Source of the DNA: JAJVID01 sp035714085
GTDB taxonomy: Bacteria; Acidobacteriota; Blastocatellia; RBC074
DNA length: 64,000 bases
Direction: 5' to 3'
Assembly: GCA_035714085.1 (NCBI GenBank)
Contig: DASTMP010000283.1
Location: forward strand, 1-64,000
The translations under genes were made by a program, and so were the position numbers. Position 1 is the stretch's first letter, and each line of letters begins with the position of its first letter. Under the pieces are notes generated by a model. That model was given only the letters and a program-made list of their open reading frames with translations, had not been told where the DNA came from and made no database searches. Of the stretch, positions 44,218-52,835 are shown one piece after another.

Positions 44218-44469
44218 ATGATCCGGTTCGGCGATCCGACGCGCGTCAAGATCGCCTTTGCGCTCTCGCGCGAAGAACTGTGCGTCTGCGATCCGGCCAA
44301 CTTGCTCGGCGTCTCGCAATCAGCCGTCTCGCACAGTCTGCGGGCGCTCAGGCAGATGCGGCTCGCGCGTTTCCGGAAAGAGGGCAAGATCGCCTATTAC
44401 GCGCTTGATGACGAACACATCGCGCGGCTTCTCGACGGAGGCTTTCGGCGCGTCGAGGAATTGCTGTGA
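44218..44469 (+). CDS. ArsR-family metal-responsive repressor (N-terminally short)
   Basis: 83 residues, shorter than the usual 95-120. It keeps the DPTRVKIAFAL helix, ELCVCD (metal-ligand motif in helix 3), the recognition helix SQSAVSHSLRALRQMRLARFRKEG and a C-terminal helix (DDEHIARLLDGGFRRVEELL). The frame is open upstream into the CzcA gene, so a start further upstream within that gene may exist; the ATG at 44218 has no clear ribosome-binding site. Its place at the end of the metal-efflux operon suggests derepression by the exported metal. CVC ligands favour thiophilic metals such as Cd, Pb or As. Confidence 0.85.
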   Translation: MIRFGDPTRVKIAFALSREELCVCDPANLLGVSQSAVSHSLRALRQMRLARFRKEGKIAYYALDDEHIARLLDGGFRRVEELL

Positions 44470-44515
44470 CTGCGAGAATGGGGCTCAGGCGCAATGATCG
44501 TGAGGTGAGAGTTAC

Positions 44516-45178
44516 ATGAACGCTTTCTTCGGCTATTTCCAACTGGCTGCGCTGGCCGTCCTACTTCTCGTCTTCGTGGGAAGAATCCTGCGCTTGCGCC
44601 TTGGCGAAAACATCAACCCTTTCGCGCTCGGCGCTGGCAAAGGTGGGCTGCGGCGCGTGGTCGAGTTCGGATTCCTTGTGATCTTCGCGATTTGGACGAC
44701 TGAGATCATTGCCGCATCCCTGGCGCTCGACTGGCGAGTCTTTCCTGCGCTTATGCAGCGGCGGTTCCTGCCCTCGTTGTCATCGCAGATCGCCGGCCTC
44801 GCGCTGGCGTCTTGCGGCGTCGCCGTTTTCATTCTGGCGCTGGCCTCGTTCGGCGCGTCGTGGCGAATCGGCATTGACGCGAAGACGCCAGGCGGTTTGG
44901 TGACGACCGGGATGTTCGCGCTCTCGCGCAACCCGATCTTTGTCTCCATCGATCTTTACGCCTTCGGGACGTTTCTGATTAACGGTACGCTCGGATTTCT
45001 GCTATTGGCTCTGATCCTCGCCGCCGGCGTTCATTACCAGATTCTTCAGGAAGAGAATTTTTTACGTAGAACTTATGGAAAGGCTTATCAGGACTACTGC
45101 CGTCGAACCCCCCGCTACTTCCAATGGGGGCTCTCACCGCCACGGCCCAAGGCGGGCTCAAGCGGAATTGCGGGCTGA
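44516..45178 (+). CDS. Isoprenylcysteine carboxyl methyltransferase-like membrane protein
   Basis: 220 residues with five or so membrane helices. It shows the ICMT/PEMT-like C-terminal pattern: LVTTGMFALSRNPIFVSIDLYAFGTFLI, then LQEENFLRRTYGKAYQDYCRRTPRYF. In bacteria such proteins methylate small or lipid substrates using S-adenosylmethionine; a true prenyl-cysteine target is unlikely here. An ATGA-like run precedes the start and AGGTGAGAG lies upstream. It follows the regulator gene by 46 bases, so it is likely part of the same transcript; methylation of metals or lipids is only a guess. Confidence 0.85.
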   Translation: MNAFFGYFQLAALAVLLLVFVGRILRLRLGENINPFALGAGKGGLRRVVEFGFLVIFAIWTTEIIAASLALDWRVFPALMQRRFLPSLSSQIAGLALASCGVAVFILALASFGASWRIGIDAKTPGGLVTTGMFALSRNPIFVSIDLYAFGTFLINGTLGFLLLALILAAGVHYQILQEENFLRRTYGKAYQDYCRRTPRYFQWGLSPPRPKAGSSGIAG

Positions 45179-45298
45179 ATCGATGATCGAACGCCAGGCC
45201 GAGCAATTTCTATGGCGAGCGGGTCGCCTTTAATCACGGGCGTTCGAAAATCAGGGCGTCTTGGCCTGACGGTTTCGCGAATCTGTTCTAGCGACGTC

Positions 45299-46552
45299 TT
45301 ACAGCCACCCCCACACCCAGAAGGCCCACAATAACAGAACTCCTACGGCAGTAGTGATCAGCGTAATAGGCGCGCCTGCGCGAAGGAAATCTATGAAACC
45401 AAGTGGGGTTCTTGCCTGTGCGCCCTGGGCGACAATCACATTCGCCACGCTGCCAAACAGCGTGAGATTTCCAGCGAACGTGCTGGTGAGCGCCAGTAGC
45501 ATCCAGATGAACTGAGGATGGCTCATCTGCTTGACCCAGGGGCTCATGATGAGCACAAAGGGCACATTGGAAAACAGATTGCTTCCGATGAGCGTCGCGA
45601 GGCTGACTTGGGCGACGACGGCTAATCTCACCTGCGCGCCCAAAGCGGCTGTCCAGCGCTCCAGCAGATAATGGTCCGCCTTCACGAAGCCCGCAACGAC
45701 CACAAAGAGCCCGGCGAAGAATAGGAGTAATGACCAATCGACTGCTTTCAACGCTTCTCGGGGAGGACGGTTCGCCCAAACTAGCAGCGCCGTCGCGGCC
45801 GTTACCGCCGCCAAATCCATCGGCGCGCCGATCAAAAACGCGAGGATGAGTCCGATAAATACGCATACGCTTTTGAAGGCAAGGGCACGGTGTACGACCA
45901 CGTTATGAGAGGCGGACTGCCGCCACTGCCCGTCCCATTGCGCGCCCATCGATGCGAGCGAGTTTCGGTAAAGCGCTTCGAGCGTCAGCCAATTGACTAT
46001 CAGGCAGAGCATGACGATCGGCGCCATTCGAATCGCAAAGCCCGACCAACTCCAGCCGGAAGCATGTCCGATGATAATATTCTGCGGGTTGCCGGTCAGC
46101 GTCATTGCGCTGCCGATGTTGGAGCTGGTCGCCAGCGCCAGAAGAAATGGGACCGCTGGTATTCTCGCCCGTTCAGTGATCTCCAACAGCAAAGGCGTAC
46201 CCAATAAGCAGACCGTGTCATTCAGCATCAACGCCGAAGCGAGTCCCGCGCTAAAAACAACCAACGCAAGCAACGCATGCGGGCTGCGGCATCGGCCGAG
46301 CGCGTTGAGAGCCAACCAGGTCGGTAGCCCGCTTTGCATCAACACTGTCATGAGGACCATCATGCCAAAGAGGACCGCCAGTGTGCTGAAGTCCAGAGCG
46401 GCAGCCGCTTCGGCGCGGGTCAAAGAACCTGTCATGACCATCAACACCGCGCCCAACAGCGCCGCCGTCGGACGGTCCAACTTGCGCGGGCTGTTTTCTC
46501 CTAGAGAGACAAGAATATAAGTTAGCGCAAAAATCGCTGTCGCCACGTTCAC
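45299..46552 (-). CDS. ArsB/SLC13-like anion permease
   Basis: 417 residues with 10-12 membrane helices and the anion-transporter (IT superfamily) pattern: ALLGAVLMVMTGSLTRAEAAAALDFSTLAVLFGMMVLM, SALMLNDTVCLLGTPLLLEIT, and SSNIGSAMTLTGNPQNIIIGHASG. The SNIGS and TGNPQN pairs are conserved binding hairpins. ArsB members export arsenite and SLC13 members import sulfate, citrate or dicarboxylate; the sequence does not choose. It is divergent from the glutathione peroxidase gene. Confidence 0.88.
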   Translation of the reverse strand: MNVATAIFALTYILVSLGENSPRKLDRPTAALLGAVLMVMTGSLTRAEAAAALDFSTLAVLFGMMVLMTVLMQSGLPTWLALNALGRCRSPHALLALVVFSAGLASALMLNDTVCLLGTPLLLEITERARIPAVPFLLALATSSNIGSAMTLTGNPQNIIIGHASGWSWSGFAIRMAPIVMLCLIVNWLTLEALYRNSLASMGAQWDGQWRQSASHNVVVHRALAFKSVCVFIGLILAFLIGAPMDLAAVTAATALLVWANRPPREALKAVDWSLLLFFAGLFVVVAGFVKADHYLLERWTAALGAQVRLAVVAQVSLATLIGSNLFSNVPFVLIMSPWVKQMSHPQFIWMLLALTSTFAGNLTLFGSVANVIVAQGAQARTPLGFIDFLRAGAPITLITTAVGVLLLWAFWVWGWL

Positions 46553-46836
46553 GCGCGGACTCTCCCTACCATCTCAGGCGCCTCCATTTCGGCAGGTTAG
46601 CATACCGCGTGAAACTCCTATACGGCAGCCGATAATTTCCTCGCCAACACCGCATTAGCGAGTGAAATTTCTTTTTTGGCAATGAGAGGTCGATTCGGGA
46701 AGATGAAGGTCTCAAAAGTTGGCGCGCACAATTCGCACAGAATGAATCCGACAGGCGAAAAGCTCCGTATATAAAGTGGGCTTTTTACGGCGCCCCGCTT
46801 CCAACCATGCATAAAACCAATTTCCGGAGCAAACGA

Positions 46837-47439
46837 ATGAAGAAATACATCATGCTGCTGGCTCTTGCCGTTCTGGTTATTACTTCCGTCGCCCTCGCGC
46901 TGATGTGGGACGGAGGTGATCCTCTGAAAGAAGGAGAGACAATGACTGAAAAATCGGTGCTTGACTTCACTATGAAAAGCATCGACGGCGCCGATGTAAA
47001 GCTGGACAGTTATAACGGGAAAGTCTTGTTGCTGGTCAATGTCGCGAGCAAGTGCGGCTATACGCCGCAGTATACAGGCCTGGAGTCTGTCTACGAGAAA
47101 TACAAAGAGCAGGGCCTGGTTGTATTGGGATTTCCGGCCAATAACTTCTTCTGGCAGGAACCAGGGACGAACGAAGAGATCAAAACGTTTTGCTCAACGA
47201 AGTACAACGTGACCTTTCCGATGTTCGCGAAAATTTCTGTCAAGGGAAGCAAGATTCACCCGCTCTACAAATTCCTAACAAGCAAGGAGACGAACCCGGA
47301 ATTCAGCGGCTCCATTTCATGGAATTTCAACAAGTTTCTGGTTGATCGCGCCGGCAAGGTCGTCGCCCGTTTTTCAAGCAAAGATGAACCGGAAAGCGAA
47401 AAAGTCGTAAAGGCGATTGAGCAAGCTCTAAAGCAATGA
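46837..47439 (+). CDS. Membrane-anchored glutathione peroxidase (Cys type)
   Basis: 200 residues. The ATG at 46837 is chosen because GGAG (46826-46829) lies 7 bases before it; an earlier ATG at 46807 is in frame. A signal-anchor helix (MKKYIMLLALAVLVITSVALAL) leads to a thioredoxin-fold peroxidase: peroxidatic Cys73 in NVASKCGYT (Cys, not Sec), NNFFWQEPG (usually NQFGxQEPG), possible resolving Cys119, and SWNFNKFLVDR with Trp162. It removes peroxides using thioredoxin or another thiol at the membrane or periplasm. A terminator-like hairpin follows. Confidence 0.92.
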   Translation: MKKYIMLLALAVLVITSVALALMWDGGDPLKEGETMTEKSVLDFTMKSIDGADVKLDSYNGKVLLLVNVASKCGYTPQYTGLESVYEKYKEQGLVVLGFPANNFFWQEPGTNEEIKTFCSTKYNVTFPMFAKISVKGSKIHPLYKFLTSKETNPEFSGSISWNFNKFLVDRAGKVVARFSSKDEPESEKVVKAIEQALKQ

Positions 47440-47513
47440 GCCGTACGCGCTAAGACTGCCTTCGCAGACAGTCTTACATCGGTTTCAAACGTGTGAAGTT
47501 CGTTAGGCGCCGC

Positions 47514-47582
47514 AGGGCGCCGCAGGGCACAGAGAGCAATAACGGAATTATTGATTTCTCTGTGTTCTGCGGCGCCCTTTTT
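47514..47582 (+). terminator. Long stem with T-run after the peroxidase gene
   Basis: Arms 47514-47534 and 47558-47578 pair over 21 bases with two mismatches, followed by TTTTT (47578-47582). This fits a strong intrinsic terminator. The right arm shares sequence with the repeat at 15173-15232, so it is also a dispersed repeat. Confidence 0.75.
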
Positions 47583-48015
47583 GGCTATTCATCGACATGA
47601 AAACCGCTGTAGCGCGGGCTCGCAGTGGAGTGATTAAGGGCGCCGATACACTTTCGTAATACCTTGGCTGTTCCGGCTTACCGAAAGCGCGCCATAGTTC
47701 AATCAATTGCTGTAGCCGCCGTTGCCGGTCCTCACCAGCTTACCGTTCCAATCTGAGCAACAGCGCCGGCGCGCGGGCGTCGAGGCGTAAGGGGTTCTTT
47801 TTCATTTGAACCTCGGAAAGCGATAATGAAGAAAAATACCGTTGGCGCTTTACTGATTAAGCGTCTGGCTGTAAATGTATCTTACTTCTTCTGAATTCCG
47901 GTCGATATTAAACCACTTGCCGTGACGGTCTCCGGTCTCACAATCACGCGGCTGCTTTTCAAACTCGTGATGACCGGAGCTGGAAACCGCCGCGCTGGCG
48001 TAAAGGAAAAATGCG
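47583..48015. other. Gene-poor interval
   Basis: No complete gene. On the minus strand a 40-residue stretch ending at 47850 (SGHHEFEKQPRDCETGDRHG and so on) reads like real protein and may be a gene remnant without a usable start, overlapping the 5' end of the esterase gene on the other strand. Confidence 0.3.
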
Positions 48016-49563
48016 ATGACGAAAATCTTCGGTCTGTGCTGTTGTTTGTTATTGCTGGCGCCTCTTTCCGCCTCGACGCGAGTCGCCAATAACGCTGTGC
48101 GCGTTGAGAGCGGCCTGCTCGAAGGCGTCTCCAGTTCGGTTGCCGGCGTGCGCGTCTTCAAAGGTATTCCCTACGCCGCGCCGCCGGTTGGCGACCTGCG
48201 CTGGCGTCCGCCTCAGCCTCCTGCTAAATGGGAGGGCGTACGAAAGGCCGACAAGTTCTCTGACAGTTGCGCGCAGAATCTCGCCCGGTCGCATAACCCA
48301 TGGACTGCGGAATTTATGGCGCAGAACCAGGCCGGCGAAGATTGCCTCTGCCTGAACGTATGGACGGCGGTGAAATCAGACAGCGAGCGGCGGCCCGTCT
48401 TCGTCTGGATTCACGGCGGCGCATTCACGGAGGGTTCGGGCGAAGTGGCGGTCTATGACGGCGCGGAATTGGCGAAAAAGGGATTGGTCGTCGTCACAAT
48501 CAATTACCGCCTAGGTGTTTTCGGTTTCCTCACGCATCCAGAACTGACCAAAGAATCGAGTCAGAACGCGTCGGGCAATTACGGCTTGCTCGATGTGGTA
48601 GCGGCGTTGCAATGGGCGCAGAAGAACATCGCGGCCTTCGGCGGCGACCCGCAGCGCGTAACCATTGCCGGACAATCGGCTGGGGCCTCCGCTGTGCATG
48701 CGCTGACTGCGTCGCCGCTGGCAAAAGGGTTGTTTCATCGCGCGATTGCCGAAAGCGGCTCCGGCATTGGGCGTCGAATGCGAAGCCTGGCGGAGACGGA
48801 GAATGAGGGCGTGAAGTTTGCGGAATCGAAGGGCGCTCATTCAATCCGCGAATTGCGCGCAATGTCGGCCAAGGATTTGACCGGCGGCGGAATGCGCTTC
48901 GGGCCTGTGGTTGACGGCTGGTTCCTGCCTGCTGACATCACCGCGATCTTTGCCCAGGAGAAACAGAATGACGCGCCGATGCTGACCGGGCTGACCGCCG
49001 ATGAAGGCAGCGCGTCGCCGACTTACGGCAAGCTCAAAGCCGACGACTTCAAGAAACAGGCGCTACAGCGTTTCGGCGATCTGGCCGACGCGTTCCTGAA
49101 GTTTTATCCTTCTGATGACGACGCGCAGTCTGGCGTATCGCAGAAGCAGAGCGCGCGTGAGCAGGGTATGATATCGATGAGCCTCTGGGCCGCCGAGCGC
49201 GGGCGAACGAGCAAAGCGAAGGTATGGACCTATTACTTCTCTCGCGCCATTCCCTGGCCGGATCAGCCGCAATACGGCGCTTTCCACACCTCCGAAGTGC
49301 CTTACGTATTCGGCAATTTCAAACTCCTGAACCGACCGTGGGAGCCGATAGATCGCCAACTCTCCGCAACGATGATGGCGTACTGGGTGAATTTTGCGAC
49401 GACGGGTGATCCCAACGGCAAGGGGCTGCCGCAGTGGCCGGCCTCCGACGTGAAGAATCCCGTCACTATGGAACTCGGCGAGAAGACGGGAACACGTCCC
49501 ATTGCGGACAAAGTCCGGTTCGAGTTTTTCGAAAAGTTTTTTGCCAGGCAGCAAATGCAATAA
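48016..49563 (+). CDS. Secreted type-B carboxylesterase
   Basis: 515 residues. A signal peptide (MTKIFGLCCCLLLLAPLSAS) leads to the alpha/beta-hydrolase fold of carboxylesterases: FKGIPYAAPPVGDLRWRPPQ, CLCLNVWTA, oxyanion loop WIHGGAF, nucleophile Ser221 in GQSAGAS, an acid in DEGSAS (about 331), and His in GAFHTSEVPYVF (about 426). It hydrolyses carboxylic esters outside the cytoplasm. First of four adjacent hydrolase genes; it lies 42 bases before the next. About 45% alike to the third by eye in the shared motifs. Confidence 0.93.
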   Translation: MTKIFGLCCCLLLLAPLSASTRVANNAVRVESGLLEGVSSSVAGVRVFKGIPYAAPPVGDLRWRPPQPPAKWEGVRKADKFSDSCAQNLARSHNPWTAEFMAQNQAGEDCLCLNVWTAVKSDSERRPVFVWIHGGAFTEGSGEVAVYDGAELAKKGLVVVTINYRLGVFGFLTHPELTKESSQNASGNYGLLDVVAALQWAQKNIAAFGGDPQRVTIAGQSAGASAVHALTASPLAKGLFHRAIAESGSGIGRRMRSLAETENEGVKFAESKGAHSIRELRAMSAKDLTGGGMRFGPVVDGWFLPADITAIFAQEKQNDAPMLTGLTADEGSASPTYGKLKADDFKKQALQRFGDLADAFLKFYPSDDDAQSGVSQKQSAREQGMISMSLWAAERGRTSKAKVWTYYFSRAIPWPDQPQYGAFHTSEVPYVFGNFKLLNRPWEPIDRQLSATMMAYWVNFATTGDPNGKGLPQWPASDVKNPVTMELGEKTGTRPIADKVRFEFFEKFFARQQMQ

Positions 49564-49605
49564 ACGATTCGATTGAGAAACCTAAAACAGAAAGGAATCA
49601 GACCA

Positions 49606-50862
49606 ATGAATTATGGAAGGATAGCTGTTCGCGCAGGCGCCGTGTTGTTGATGGTAGCCATATTTGTCTTTTCAGCGATGGCGCAGTCTGCCGCTCCGGC
49701 GAATCAGCAGACGCAGGCGCCAGTCGTTACATCGCCTGAAGTTTCTGCAGACCGGCAGATCACCTTCCGGCTGCTTGCGCCGCAGGCTGAAAATGTCAAG
49801 CTCACAGGCAGCGACATTCCCGGTGTGGGATCAGGCAAACCGATGACAAAGGGCGACAACGGCGTCTGGGAACTCACCCTCGGCCCGATTGCTTCCGGTT
49901 CGTACCGCTACAACTTCAACGTCAACGGCGTGGCGGTGATTGACCCTCGCAACCCTTTGGTGAGCGAATCGAACAACAACGTCTGGAGCCTCGTTCACGT
50001 GCCGGGCTCTGAATTCTCGGACACGAAGAACGTCCCGCATGGCGCGGTCTCGGCGGTCACGTATTATTCGACGGCGCTCGGCAAGTTCCGCCGCATGCAC
50101 ATCTACACGCCACCAGGCTATGAATCGGGGCAGGGCAAGTTCCCAGTCTTTTACCTGTTGCATGGAGCAGGGGATTGTGACGATTCATGGACGTCGGTCG
50201 GGCGCGCCGGATTTATTCTCGACAATCTGATAGCGGCCAAAAAAGCCAAACCGATGATTATCGTGATGCCCGCTGGACACACGCGCCCATTCGGCCGAGG
50301 GCCGGCGCCGGGCGGCGCGCCGCCAGCCGGCGCCGCGCCGCCGCCGGACGAGTTCATTCAGGATTTCATGACCGACATCATGCCGTATGTCGAAAAGAAT
50401 TACCGCTTGCTCGCGGGTCGCGAAAACCGCGCGATTGCGGGGCTCTCGATGGGCGGCAATCAAACGCTCAACATCGCGCTGCCGAATATGGAAAAGTTCG
50501 GCTACGTTGGCGTCTTCAGCTCCGGGCTGCTCAACGTCTTTGCGCGTCAGGCTCCTGGCGCGGGCGCCCCGCCCGCCGCGAATGCCCCGGCGCAGATCAC
50601 GCCAGCCGGCGAAGCGTGGCTCAAACAGCATCAGGCCAAGCTCGACGACGCCAATTTGAAAAAGGGGTTGAAACTGCTCTGGGTCGGCATCGGCAAAGAT
50701 GACTTCCTGCTTAACAGCAGCCACGCCACCGTGGAACTTCTCAAGAAGCACGGATTCACGCCGATTTCCCGAGAATCTGAAGGCGGCCATACTTGGATCA
50801 ATTGGCGAAATTACCTGAACGAGTTCGCGCCGCAACTCTTCCAGACGAAGACTGCGATGTGA
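49606..50862 (+). CDS. Secreted esterase with N-terminal carbohydrate-binding-like domain
   Basis: 418 residues. ATG 49606 follows AAAGGAA. Signal peptide (MNYGRIAVRAGAVLLMVAIF to AMAQS). Residues about 45-125 resemble an early-set Ig-like (CBM48/E-set) domain (ITFRLLAPQAENVKL, VWELTLGPIASGSYRYNFNVNG). The rest is an esterase D/feruloyl-esterase-like fold: YYSTALGKFRRMHIYTPPGY, FPVFYLLHGAG, nucleophile Ser in AGLSMGGNQT, and a terminal His in GGHTWINW. A Pro/Gly/Ala insert (PAPGGAPPAGAAPPPDE) is odd. Relatives deacylate plant polysaccharides or other esters. Confidence 0.9.
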   Translation: MNYGRIAVRAGAVLLMVAIFVFSAMAQSAAPANQQTQAPVVTSPEVSADRQITFRLLAPQAENVKLTGSDIPGVGSGKPMTKGDNGVWELTLGPIASGSYRYNFNVNGVAVIDPRNPLVSESNNNVWSLVHVPGSEFSDTKNVPHGAVSAVTYYSTALGKFRRMHIYTPPGYESGQGKFPVFYLLHGAGDCDDSWTSVGRAGFILDNLIAAKKAKPMIIVMPAGHTRPFGRGPAPGGAPPAGAAPPPDEFIQDFMTDIMPYVEKNYRLLAGRENRAIAGLSMGGNQTLNIALPNMEKFGYVGVFSSGLLNVFARQAPGAGAPPAANAPAQITPAGEAWLKQHQAKLDDANLKKGLKLLWVGIGKDDFLLNSSHATVELLKKHGFTPISRESEGGHTWINWRNYLNEFAPQLFQTKTAM

Positions 50863-50981
50863 CTTGAGGCCTGCGCATAAATCGGCGGAGCCTATGGCGC
50901 GCAGCGGTTCGGGATACCGCTGCCAAACTCAGGTTTTACGGCCTATGGCGTTTTTAGCCCTGGTGTTCAGAATAGAAAATA

Positions 50982-51097
50982 CCTGACGACTGACAACCGA
51001 CAACTGACGACTGATGAAAAATAAACCGGCGCTCGGAGCCAAACGCTTGTGTTTATTTTGAACCAGTGATCAGTTGTCAGTAGCCAGTCGTCAGTTG
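50982..51097. repeat. CTGAC-rich inverted repeat between hydrolase genes
   Basis: CTGACGACTGACAACCGAC... (about 50982-51014) and CAGTTGTCAGTAGCC...TCAGTTG (51070-51097) are complementary in runs of 10-13 bases. Such CAACTGACGACTGA blocks are dispersed in many genomes. The 327-base gap 50863-51189 has no other feature that I could see. Confidence 0.5.
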
Positions 51098-51189
51098 TAT
51101 CGATGTCCTCAACACCATGGAAGTTTGCCAGTAGTATTCCAAACAATCGCACTCCAAATTCGTACAATTGCTGACACTGAGAGGAACTG

Positions 51190-52827
51190 ATGAGCTCAAT
51201 AAAACGCAACCGATTCTTTATCTCTGCGATAGTGTTGACCATAACTTTAACCGCCGGGGCGTTCGCCCAAGACCGCGTCAAGATCGCCAACGGTACGCTC
51301 GAAGGCGTTTCTGACAAAAGTTCCGGCGTGCGGAGTTTCAAGGGAATTCCGTTCGGCGAGCCGCCCCTGGGGGAATTGCGCTGGAAGCCGCCGCAACCGG
51401 TCAAAAACTGGCAGGGCGTGCGCAAGGCTGACAAGTTTGGGCCGCGTTGTATGCAGCGTCCCATCTTCGGCGATATGAACTTTCGCTCGAATGGAATGAG
51501 TGAAGACTGTCTCTATTTGAATGTTTGGACGCCCGCTAAAACTGGCAATGAGAAGCTGCCGGTTTTGGTCTACTTCTTCGGCGGTGGTTTTGTGGCCGGC
51601 GACGGCTCGGAGGGGCGCTACGACGGCGAGAGCATGGCGAAGAAGGGCATCGTGGCGATTACGGTAAATTACCGTTTGGGCGTGTTCGGCTTCTTCGCGC
51701 ATCCCGAGTTGACGAAGGAATCGTCGAACCACGCCTCCGGCAATTACGCTCTGTTCGATCAGCGCGCGGCGCTCGAGTGGGCGCAAAAGAACATCGCGGC
51801 TTTCGGCGGTGATCCGAAGCGCGTCACGATCGCGGGCGAATCCGCCGGTTCAATCGCGGTCAGCGCGCAGATGGCTTCGCCGCTGTCTAAGAACCTGATC
51901 GCGGGCGCGATCGGTGAAAGCGGCTCGATCCTCGGCGCGCTTTCCGCAGTCCCACTGGCGGAAGGCGAGCAGATGGGCGCCAAGTTCGCGGCCAGCCTCG
52001 GCAAGGGAGACGCTCCATCACTTGCGGCGTTGCGCGAGATGACCTCCGAACAACTGCTCGAAGCAACGGCGAAACCCGGCCAACCCTGGTTTACCCCGAC
52101 CGTGGACGGTTACTTCTTCCCGAAATCGCCATTCGAGATTTTTGCGGCCGGCGAACAGGCCCACGTCCCGTTGCTGGCCGGAGTGAACTCCGAAGAAATG
52201 GGTTACTTCGCCGTGCTTGGTCGCGAGAATCCGACGGTCGAAAACTATCGCAAGGCGCTCGAACGGTTCTATCCCGGCAAGGGCGAAGAGGTCTTCAAAC
52301 TTTACCCGGCCTCGAACGAGACCGAGGTGATGGATTCCGCGCGTGAGCTGGCGAGCGACCGCTTCATCAGCTACAGCACGTGGAAGTGGGTGGACGTGGC
52401 GACGAAGACCGGCGGCAAGCCGACCTACTATTATCTTTACGCCCGACCGCGCCCGGCGATGCGACCGGAAATGGGCGATGCCCAGCCAGGCCTCGCAGGA
52501 GGCGTCGTGCGGGGGCAGCAGGCGGCGGCAAATCCGCGGCCCCAACCGCGTGGCGCAGTTCACTCGGCGGAGATAGAGTACGCGATGGGCAACCTCGATT
52601 TGAACAAGGTCTATGCGTGGACGGCGGACGATAACAAAGTCTCGCAAATCATGCAGGACTACTTCGCCAATTTCATCAAGACAGGGAACCCGAACGGCAA
52701 GGGGGCGCCGAACTGGCCGAAGTTCAGCGAGGGGCAGCGGATCGTCATTGATGTGAATACTCGCGCCGAAGCCGAAAAGATGCGAGCGCGCTACGAATTT
52801 CTCGATCAGTTCTACGTCAAGAAGTAG
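51190..52827 (+). CDS. Secreted type-B carboxylesterase with altered oxyanion loop
   Basis: 545 residues with signal peptide (FFISAIVLTITLTAGAFAQ). Same fold as the enzyme at 48016: FKGIPFGEPPLGELRWKPPQ, CLYLNVWTPA, nucleophile Ser218 in AGESAGS, His in GAVHSAEIEYAMG, and an acid near 330. The oxyanion loop reads YFFGGGF instead of the usual HGGGF, so the conserved His is Phe. This may alter activity or substrate. A Pro/Gln-rich insert (about 440-460) separates late segments. It is followed by the next hydrolase after 8 bases, so the two are co-transcribed. Confidence 0.92.
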   Translation: MSSIKRNRFFISAIVLTITLTAGAFAQDRVKIANGTLEGVSDKSSGVRSFKGIPFGEPPLGELRWKPPQPVKNWQGVRKADKFGPRCMQRPIFGDMNFRSNGMSEDCLYLNVWTPAKTGNEKLPVLVYFFGGGFVAGDGSEGRYDGESMAKKGIVAITVNYRLGVFGFFAHPELTKESSNHASGNYALFDQRAALEWAQKNIAAFGGDPKRVTIAGESAGSIAVSAQMASPLSKNLIAGAIGESGSILGALSAVPLAEGEQMGAKFAASLGKGDAPSLAALREMTSEQLLEATAKPGQPWFTPTVDGYFFPKSPFEIFAAGEQAHVPLLAGVNSEEMGYFAVLGRENPTVENYRKALERFYPGKGEEVFKLYPASNETEVMDSARELASDRFISYSTWKWVDVATKTGGKPTYYYLYARPRPAMRPEMGDAQPGLAGGVVRGQQAAANPRPQPRGAVHSAEIEYAMGNLDLNKVYAWTADDNKVSQIMQDYFANFIKTGNPNGKGAPNWPKFSEGQRIVIDVNTRAEAEKMRARYEFLDQFYVKK

Positions 52828-52835
52828 GGAATCGT

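Noticed and set aside
46837..47439. Glutathione peroxidase as a possible second selenoprotein
   Set aside because: Active-site residue is Cys (TGC) in SKCGYT; no in-frame UGA.
50982..51097. CTGAC-rich repeats as a CRISPR array
   Set aside because: No regular repeat-spacer spacing, and no cas genes.
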